From Bombella mellum (GTDB lineage Bacteria > Pseudomonadota > Alphaproteobacteria > Acetobacterales > Acetobacteraceae), in contig NZ_PDLY01000001.1 of assembly GCF_014048465.1 (NCBI RefSeq), positions 558,001 to 622,000 on the forward strand: a DNA stretch of 64,000 bases, in the 5' to 3' direction. Shown here piece after piece: positions 51,236 through 56,791 of this stretch. A model generated the notes under the pieces. It was not told the DNA's origin and did not search any database. It was given only the letters and a program-made list of their open reading frames with translations. The position numbers and the translations under genes were made by a program. Within the stretch, counting starts at the first letter, position 1, and each line of letters starts with the position of its first letter.

Positions 51236-53709
51236 GGGGCTTTCCTTGTCAGGCAGGCGGCGGCGGAGGCGACGGCATCGGCATTACCGTCAGAGAGATC
51301 CTTTTCACGATGGATCTCTGCCAGCTCTTCGGGACTGATCTGGTCGCCCAGGGCGGCAAGCTGCCGGTCGATCTGGTCGGAACAGGCCTGCGCTTCGGTG
51401 ATGGCTTGACTTTTCGGGGCAGTATTTCCATTGTCAGAGGAGCTGCTGTGGCGACTACTGGTATACACGCCATCACTGCCGGATTTTTCAGGTGATGGCG
51501 GGGGAAGGTCGGCACTCTTTTCGGCAGGGTGCGACAGGTTGGGGCGGCTTCCGTCCCATAGCAGCTTTCTTTTTTCCAGATATTTCGTGTCGAAAGCACT
51601 GGATGTACCGACACGGTAATAGCCATCCTCCTTCAAGAGATGGAGGACAGCCGTGTCATGTTTGTCTTTCCTGCCTCTGGCATCGCCCATATGGACGGAG
51701 AAATACGAACCAGTGTCGTGTCCGGCTTTTGCTTCCTCCTGCCTGATCTGGTTCATGTGCTGGAAGATGTGACGGATGTAGGAATCAATGTCTGCAAAAC
51801 CATGCTCCCTTATTTCGTCACCATGACGGGCGGAAATGTGAAGCCTTCCATGCCCTCCACCTATGTCACGCCCGTTCTTTGTCAGTTTGGGAGCATGTTC
51901 TCCATCGCCGAGGATGACAGGCCAGTCAGGCACGCCATTGATCCCGGAAGGCATCCGCCCGACCATGACCGGGTTACGGCCTGCTGCTGAGAGATCCAGA
52001 TGCTCAATACCGCTGGTCGGGAGTGGGGAAACATCCTGACCCTGTTCCGGGCTGGGGGCTGTTTCCCTCTGGGCAGCAAGCCCGGCACGGTTCTGCGTGA
52101 CCTCATGATCTTCATGACCATGCAGGTTACGCATGATGGCTTCTGCCGCATCCTGCTGGATGGCATCAAGCCGCTGCCTTGCGTTCTGATAGGCCTCTTC
52201 CACATGGCCCTGCCAGCTGGCGTCGTGGCCTTTTCCCCGTTCTGCCTCGATGAGGCGCAGGGCCTGCTCCACGGCGTCTTCCGGGCTGTCCTTCTTCAGG
52301 ATGGACCCAGCAAGATCGTAAAGGTCCAGCCCTTCAAGGCCTGAATCAAGATGCTGGGCATAGACGCCCAGACGCTGGCGGGTGAGGGCATGGAGAAGCT
52401 CCTGCGTGGCCCCGATGCGCTCCATGTGGGTGGCACGGCCATGGTCCAGCATGTCCGCATACCGCTCCCATGTGGCATGGCCGGATACCCGCATGGCATC
52501 CTCCATGGCGGCATCTGGGTGCAGCCCGGACAGGATGGCCTCCGTGGCATGGGCATGCTCTTCCGGCGTGAGGGTGATGTCTGCTGCCCGTGCAGCTTCA
52601 TCGGCATCGTCGGCAGCCTGTGGCAGCTTCCCGGTCGGCATGGCAGGCTGGGGCGCAGCAGCATCTGGCTGCTCCGGCTCATCATCGGGACGCTCATACA
52701 GGGCCGCCTCATCCAGCGTATCAGCATGGCTCTGCCGGAGCTGGGAGAGGTCATCAGCAACCCTGTCCCGCAGGGGAGCCTGAGACACCGTTTCATCAGG
52801 CTCCGCACCATGCCCGGCCATGGTACGGTCAAGCTCGTCTCTGGCGTTCTGGACCTCATGAATGGTCAGCAGGCTCTCGGCATTGCCGGGACTGTCGCTG
52901 GCCATGGAAGCGAGACCATCGGCCAGAACCTGCCCCCTGGCACTGGTTCCGGCCCGTTCGAGACGTCGGCCAAAGGCATGGCCCAGACCATGCAGGCCAC
53001 CCCCCATGATGCTGCCAAAGCCGATGTCCCGGAGGGCCTGACCCATGCTCCAGTCATTGTGCTCATCACGGTCAAGATACATGTTGAGCGGCTCGAGGGC
53101 CGCCATGCCGATGGCTCCCTGGCTGGCACCCTGTACCACACGTCCCGGCAGGCTGCCGGAGAGGGCCGCCCCGGCACGGCGGTTCAGCCCTTCGGCACTG
53201 AGCAGCCCGTCCGCCACACGCTCCATGCCCAATCCCTCGGCACGGGCGGCGGCACTGCCAAGGGCGAGACCGATGCGCTCCTCCCCAAGGCCGGGGATCA
53301 GGGCGGCGGCATAGTTGATGGGGTCCAGAAAAGCAGGGGCAGCCCCGGCAACGGTATTCAGGGTGCCGCTGATGATGCCGTCAGGCCCGTTGCGGATGGT
53401 GTTCTGCCGGATGAGATCAGCCTGCTTCTCATCATTGAGGGTCTGGGCAAGTGCAGAAGAAACAGGCCTGTCGAAGTTCAGAACACCCCTGATGCCATAG
53501 CGGGCATTGGCATCTTCCGGGCTTAGGGTATCGCCTTCGGTGCTTTTCGTCTCATGGCGCAGCCAGTCACCGATGCGGACGACCGGCATGTCATTGATGC
53601 CCGCCATGACGGATGCACCAAGCGACTGTTCAAGGGACGACTGCTGCCCCGCCAGTCCTTCATCCTGAACGCTCCTGAGCGTGTTCAGTCCGCCTGAAAA
53701 TAATGACAT
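51232..53709 (-). CDS. Large virion protein with C-terminal nuclease-like (polyvalent) domain
   Basis: 825 residues. The N-terminal ~240 residues have hydrophobic, Gly/Ala-rich ejection-protein features (GTLNTVAGAAPAFLDPINYA, then ASQGAIGMAALEPLNMYLD). The middle is acidic and disordered (DDEPEQPDAAAPQPAMPTG). Residues about 605-725 form a compact domain: GGGHGRLHISARHGDEIREH, HMNQIRQEEA, then LHLLKEDGYYRVGTSSAFD and KRKLLWDG. The H-x-x-x-RH, Lys and Arg pattern recalls the Barnase-EndoU-ColicinE5/D-RelE-like nucleases found in phage polyvalent proteins. The assignment is by eye. Confidence 0.65.
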   Translation of the reverse strand: MSLFSGGLNTLRSVQDEGLAGQQSSLEQSLGASVMAGINDMPVVRIGDWLRHETKSTEGDTLSPEDANARYGIRGVLNFDRPVSSALAQTLNDEKQADLIRQNTIRNGPDGIISGTLNTVAGAAPAFLDPINYAAALIPGLGEERIGLALGSAAARAEGLGMERVADGLLSAEGLNRRAGAALSGSLPGRVVQGASQGAIGMAALEPLNMYLDRDEHNDWSMGQALRDIGFGSIMGGGLHGLGHAFGRRLERAGTSARGQVLADGLASMASDSPGNAESLLTIHEVQNARDELDRTMAGHGAEPDETVSQAPLRDRVADDLSQLRQSHADTLDEAALYERPDDEPEQPDAAAPQPAMPTGKLPQAADDADEAARAADITLTPEEHAHATEAILSGLHPDAAMEDAMRVSGHATWERYADMLDHGRATHMERIGATQELLHALTRQRLGVYAQHLDSGLEGLDLYDLAGSILKKDSPEDAVEQALRLIEAERGKGHDASWQGHVEEAYQNARQRLDAIQQDAAEAIMRNLHGHEDHEVTQNRAGLAAQRETAPSPEQGQDVSPLPTSGIEHLDLSAAGRNPVMVGRMPSGINGVPDWPVILGDGEHAPKLTKNGRDIGGGHGRLHISARHGDEIREHGFADIDSYIRHIFQHMNQIRQEEAKAGHDTGSYFSVHMGDARGRKDKHDTAVLHLLKEDGYYRVGTSSAFDTKYLEKRKLLWDGSRPNLSHPAEKSADLPPPSPEKSGSDGVYTSSRHSSSSDNGNTAPKSQAITEAQACSDQIDRQLAALGDQISPEELAEIHREKDLSDGNADAVASAAACLTRKAP

Positions 53710-53740
53710 ATGCCCTCCCCATGGTGGGAGAGCATGTCAG

Positions 53741-53759
53741 GTGTTTGTAATTCTGGTGT
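53741..53759 (-). repeat. 19-bp phage repeat, copy 2 (possible promoter element)
   Basis: Exact second copy of GTGTTTGTAATTCTGGTGT, 32 bp upstream of the minus-strand ATG at 53709. Flanking sequence differs from copy 1, so the match is not part of a longer duplication. Confidence 0.75.
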
Positions 53760-53819
53760 AAGTTGATTAGAATTTTTTAGGATCGTGCTTCCAGAAAGAG
53801 AGAACTCGGGAGGAAGAAT

Positions 53820-54419
53820 ATGTGTGATATCACTCAGGAAATCAAAGAACAGATAAATAATCTAGAAAGATATGTAGCGATTAGGTCTCGTCTTTTGAGG
53901 ATTTATTATTGTATAGAAAGAATTTCTAATATTTTAGATGATATTGGTGAGTCTTTTGATAAATGTAAATATGAAGAACTCCAAGAGTATTTTTCATTAA
54001 ATGATGCTTTTATTATATCGTATGGGGCTATTTTCAATAGTAGCCTTGCTGCTAAGCATGTTAGCTTTGATGATAAAATATTTGATGATGATATTGAATT
54101 AAAAAATATACATAAAGATATAATGCAACAGCGGAATAAGATTGTTGCTCATCATGATTTTAGAGATAAGGAAGAAGTAACAGGCAGTGGTTTTTATATA
54201 AAAAGTCTTGTAGAATGTAAAGTTGATGAAAATACTGTCAAGCTAACAACCAGTATGGCATTTGATAAAAATTCCATTTTTGTCACCAAGGAGAGAGTAA
54301 GAAAATATAAAGAAATCTATAATAAAATTATGGCGTATAGGGATAAAAAAGAAAGAAAGATATTGGATAAGATAGAAAAAATTACGAATAAGAAGGTGAT
54401 AGTTAATGGTGATATTTAA
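53820..54419 (+). CDS. AT-rich cargo gene encoding a HEPN-like protein
   Basis: 199 residues, mostly helical and rich in Lys, Ile and Asp. By eye its DNA is roughly 30% GC, against about 60% around it, and it runs opposite to the flanking late genes; both are signs of a late-acquired 'moron'. QQRNKIVAHHDF near residues 105-116 matches the HEPN ribonuclease pattern R-x4-6-H (R-N-K-I-V-A-H), following the helix IELKNIHKDIM. A preceding helical region (LLRIYYCIERISNILDDIGE) fits a HEPN four-helix bundle, perhaps of the AbiU2-like type. A role in abortive infection or superinfection exclusion is inference. Confidence 0.65.
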   Translation: MCDITQEIKEQINNLERYVAIRSRLLRIYYCIERISNILDDIGESFDKCKYEELQEYFSLNDAFIISYGAIFNSSLAAKHVSFDDKIFDDDIELKNIHKDIMQQRNKIVAHHDFRDKEEVTGSGFYIKSLVECKVDENTVKLTTSMAFDKNSIFVTKERVRKYKEIYNKIMAYRDKKERKILDKIEKITNKKVIVNGDI

Positions 54420-54480
54420 TTAATATTGAATTTATAAATCTGAATGCCCATGTCAGTTCTTGTCACAGTAATGGTTAACG

Positions 54481-54547
54481 GTGGGGCTTCTTGATAGGGG
54501 AATAGAATTCAATCTGTTCCTGCATAGAGATAAGCCCCCCGATTTTT
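54481..54547 (+). terminator. Possible terminator of the HEPN-like gene
   Basis: GGGGCTT (54483) can pair with AAGCCCC (54532) across a 42-nt loop that holds an inner GGAA / TTCC pair, followed by GATTTTT. The long loop makes this uncertain. Confidence 0.4.
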
Positions 54548-54556
54548 ATCTAGTGC

Positions 54557-54582
54557 AGAAAAGGGCACCCGCCAAGGTGCCC
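54557..54582 (-). terminator. Terminator immediately after the CRISPR-like unit
   Basis: On the minus strand GGGCACC and GGTGCCC pair around a 6-nt loop and are followed by TTTT. The upstream arm overlaps the degenerate 3' end of the last repeat, so a minus-strand transcript through the repeats would stop right after them. Confidence 0.8.
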
Positions 54583-54670
54583 CAAAATCCCCGCTAGGGC
54601 GGGGAACACGGAAACTGTGCAATTTTGCATAGTTTCAATTTCGGGCCATCCCCACGTGGGCGGGGAACAC
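54581..54670 (-). CRISPR. Two-repeat, one-spacer type I-E-like mini-array without cas genes
   Basis: Read on the minus strand, a 29-nt repeat (54670-54642) begins GTGTTCCCCGCCCACGTGGG and ends GATGGCCCG, like type I-E repeats such as GTGTTCCCCGC...GCGGGGATAAACCG of E. coli. A 32-nt spacer (54641-54610) and a second repeat (54609-54581, starting GTGTTCCCCGCCCTAGCGGG) follow. The 61-bp period equals 29+32 of type I-E. The second repeat has a perfect 7-bp stem (TCCCCGC / GCGGGGA) and a degenerate last six bases. The spacer is a self-complementary hairpin (GAAACTGTGCAA / TTGCATAGTTTC, one G-T pair), unlike a normal spacer. No cas gene is in the window. Confidence 0.7.
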
Positions 54671-54699
54671 TCTTCTGGTCTGGTCCTATTTCCTCCAAC

Positions 54700-54735
54700 T
54701 GGGAAAGAAGGGCCTGTGCAGAAATGCACAGGCCC
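54700..54735 (-). terminator. Strong hairpin after paralog B
   Basis: 11-bp stem GGGCCTGTGCA / TGCACAGGCCC with a 4-nt loop, followed on the minus strand by TTCTTT. The broken T-run suggests partial termination, which would let some transcripts continue into the CRISPR-like unit. Confidence 0.65.
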
Positions 54736-54744
54736 CCAGAATGG

Positions 54745-55002
54745 TCAGGCCGCTTCCCCCGCTGCCCGTCTGATTTCAGAGACGAAATCGCTGTATTCTT
54801 CGTTCTGGTGACTGATGAGCAGGCGTACGAGACCCGCCAGAGGAACCCCGGCGTTTTCTCTGTCGGGAATGCTGTCTTCCACGACAGAGAGGGCGGATAT
54901 CAGGTTGTCCCAGTTCTGCTGCACGTAGCGGCAGGTGGAAAGAAGCCGCTCAAGACGAGCCTCTGGCGTGGAGGCTGTGAAGGCGTTGGTTGGGCTGTTC
55001 AT
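54745..55002 (-). CDS. Small phage protein, paralog B (partner of Rha antirepressor)
   Basis: 85 residues from ATG 55002, with GGGAGAAG upstream and an ATGA overlap with the Rha-like stop. It aligns along its whole length with paralog A at 46544-46804 (NAFTASTPEARLERLLSTCR, VVEDSIPDREN, ending YSDFVSEIRRAAGEAA). Gene order relative to the antirepressor is reversed compared with paralog A. Function unknown. Confidence 0.8.
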   Translation of the reverse strand: MNSPTNAFTASTPEARLERLLSTCRYVQQNWDNLISALSVVEDSIPDRENAGVPLAGLVRLLISHQNEEYSDFVSEIRRAAGEAA

Positions 55003-55781
55003 GCTGCTTCTCCCTTGCCAGAGAGAATATCCAGAACGCTCGGTTTCCATTTGAGCTGCTGCTGGCTGCCTGTGCCATGCTTCCGGGTTGTGTCGAACAT
55101 GCGTCCGTAGGCTTTCCCGGCTTCCGTCATCGTCCAGTTGCTTCCGGTGGCGGAACCCGGTGTGCTGGTTTGCAGACCAGCTTCCGCTAGCATCTGATTG
55201 ACCCGACGGCCAGACAGGCCCCCCAGTTTTTCACCCAGTTCAGTTGGCGTTAGGTAGTTGTCATTGTCCGGAGCGGCGAGAGAGGTCATCCCCATCATCT
55301 CCACCGGGCTTTCTCCGCACTTGTTCCGGCAGTAACGGTCGCCGTAGATCACGGCCTGATTTTTGTCGTAGCCCAGATTGAGTGCAATCTTGTAGCCAGT
55401 GTTGAAGGTGGACAGCACTGCCGGACGGCGTTTGCGAGCCGGTGTCGTGGTGCGGGTATGCGCCGCCTCTGTTTCCAGTTCCAGCCAACGATCAACAATT
55501 TTCAGTCGTAGGTCAGCCCGGTATCCTGCAATTAAGGTAATGGTCAGGTTTTTGGGAAGATTGTAGCATTTCCGCTGCTCCCCCTTGGCATCTATGTACG
55601 TCCCAGCCAACCGGCTCAGATTTGAGCCGGTTAGATTGCAGTCGGTTGCCATTTTCTCCACGTCACGGACAACGTTCTTGTGCTGCTTCCCCGTCAGCTC
55701 CGCAATCTCACGGCTGGACATGGTGAGAGGCATCGCTGTGATCGTGCTGGATTTTGACACATTATTGGTGCTATTACTCAT
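54999..55781 (-). CDS. Rha-family phage regulatory protein / antirepressor
   Basis: 260 residues. The N-terminal Rha domain reads TMSSREIAELTGKQHKNVVR, then DVEKMATDCNLTGSNLS and YNLPKNLTITLIAGYRADLR. The C-terminal part has a helix-turn-helix-like YLTPTELGEKLGGLSGRRVN and ends KWKPSVLDILSGKGEAA. Rha proteins are phage regulators, often serving as antirepressors. It lies downstream of an Arc-like gene, like ant behind arc in P22 immI. An opposite-strand terminator in the gap covers its ribosome-binding site. Confidence 0.82.
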   Translation of the reverse strand: MSNSTNNVSKSSTITAMPLTMSSREIAELTGKQHKNVVRDVEKMATDCNLTGSNLSRLAGTYIDAKGEQRKCYNLPKNLTITLIAGYRADLRLKIVDRWLELETEAAHTRTTTPARKRRPAVLSTFNTGYKIALNLGYDKNQAVIYGDRYCRNKCGESPVEMMGMTSLAAPDNDNYLTPTELGEKLGGLSGRRVNQMLAEAGLQTSTPGSATGSNWTMTEAGKAYGRMFDTTRKHGTGSQQQLKWKPSVLDILSGKGEAA

Positions 55782-55787
55782 CCCAGA

Positions 55788-55855
55788 GTGTTCCTTTCGA
55801 GGTTCATTGTTCAGAGGCGTTGGGATTGGCTTGCAGGCTTTCCAACGCCTTTTTT
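55788..55855 (+). ncRNA. Candidate sar-like antisense RNA over the Arc-like / Rha junction
   Basis: A strong plus-strand terminator (AGGCGTTGG at 55815 pairing with CCAACGCCT at 55842, extendable by two pairs, then six T to 55855) lies in the gap between two minus-strand genes, where no plus-strand gene exists. A perfect -35 TTGACA is at 55754, but the -10 is poor, so the 5' end near 55788 is a guess. The RNA would be about 68 nt and would cover the Rha ribosome site (complement of AAAGGAAC). P22 sar RNA has this position and size relative to ant. Confidence 0.5.
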
Positions 55856-55867
55856 GTTATTTGCTGT

Positions 55868-56029
55868 TCAGTTCTCATCATTGTTCCTGTTGGCTTGATC
55901 GTAGATCTCCCGCAGAAGCAAGTTTAGCTCAGCCGTGAATGTCCGCCTTGCATCAAAAGCCCGCTTTCTGATCCATTCATGCACATCAGCATCAATGCGT
56001 GTGCTGGTTGGGCGTGGTGAATTTCCCAT
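55868..56029 (-). CDS. Arc-like ribbon-helix-helix repressor (53 residues)
   Basis: Short gene from ATG 56029, preceded by GGAGAA. The protein starts MGNSPRPTSTRIDADVHEWI and continues with RKRAFDARRT and FTAELNLLLREIYDQA: a beta strand followed by two helices, as in Arc/Mnt repressors. It sits directly upstream of the Rha-like antirepressor on the same strand and divergent from another RHH gene. It likely represses its own operon, as Arc does in P22. Confidence 0.78.
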   Translation of the reverse strand: MGNSPRPTSTRIDADVHEWIRKRAFDARRTFTAELNLLLREIYDQANRNNDEN

Positions 56030-56106
56030 AATTTCTCCAAATGATTACTTGCACATCTTGTGAATTACGTTTTTGGCATATTAGATTCTTGGAGGTCAAG
56101 ACCGAT

Positions 56107-56135
56107 TTGCAATTATTTTTATGTGCCTATATCAT
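56107..56135 (+). promoter_or_regulatory. Probable promoter of the 180-residue RHH gene with TTGCA half-sites
   Basis: TTGCAA (56107-56112) and TATCAT (56130-56135) with 17-bp spacing, 33 bp ahead of ATG 56168. TTGCA or its near copies recur in the 138-bp divergent gap (near 56050, 56107, 56140 and 56153), suggesting repressor half-sites. Confidence 0.55.
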
Positions 56136-56167
56136 CTTTGCACACACAAAATTGCAGGAGAGGTTAA

Positions 56168-56710
56168 ATGGCGGCAGAACGTAAGAAAAAGCGGACGCCT
56201 AAGACGGAGTCTTTGACTATTAGGTTGGATCCTAAAATGCGTTTTGCTTTAGATTTTGTTGCTCGCATGAAGGGACAGACAATTACTAAAGTAATTGAAA
56301 CGGCTGTAATGGAGAAAGCAGACAATGAGTTTGTTATTCATGAAACTTTTGATTGGAATGACGGAGAGGTTAAAGAGAAAAGAACATGGAAGGATTACTG
56401 GAATGTAAATGAAGCCGTCCGTTTTATAAATTTAGCAAGAGCAAAAGAAACAAATCCAACTTTTGAGGAAGAGTTTTGCCTTCAATTTATGGAAGATCAT
56501 AATAATTATTTCTTTAAAGGGGGAGATGGCTCCCCGGACAAAGAAAAACTTGATGTTCTTTGGCCTCTGATGCCAGAATTTTTGGCTGTTTGGGAAGAAA
56601 CAAAGGCAACAGATCGCGAGAAAGTAAAAATTATGATGGACAAGGCATTGATTAAAGCAGGGCTAATGCATGAAAATTTTGGTACTTGTGGGGAAGAACT
56701 TCCCTTCTAG
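56168..56710 (+). CDS. RHH-domain phage protein with unknown C-terminal part
   Basis: 180 residues; GGAGAGG precedes the ATG. Residues 12-50 (TESLTIRLDPKMRFALDFVA, then KGQTITKVIETAVMEK) form a ribbon-helix-helix. The remainder (FDWNDGEVKEKRTWKDYWNV, LWPLMPEFLAVWEETKATD) is acidic and Trp-rich, without a recognised domain. It is more AT-rich than the virion genes and runs opposite to them. It is divergent from the Arc-like gene, so the two may cross-regulate. A 16-codon signal-peptide-like stub follows at 56721-56771. Confidence 0.7.
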   Translation: MAAERKKKRTPKTESLTIRLDPKMRFALDFVARMKGQTITKVIETAVMEKADNEFVIHETFDWNDGEVKEKRTWKDYWNVNEAVRFINLARAKETNPTFEEEFCLQFMEDHNNYFFKGGDGSPDKEKLDVLWPLMPEFLAVWEETKATDREKVKIMMDKALIKAGLMHENFGTCGEELPF

Positions 56711-56791
56711 GAACCGCCCCATGAAAAATCTCCTTCTCATCGCCGCCGCCGTGCTGGGGTCTGTGAGGTAGGCTGAAACAGTTGGTGCGTC

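Noticed and set aside
56721-56771. Sixteen-codon frame starting MKNLLLIAAAVLG after the RHH gene
   Set aside because: It looks like the start of a signal peptide but stops at once; probably a remnant, not a functional gene.
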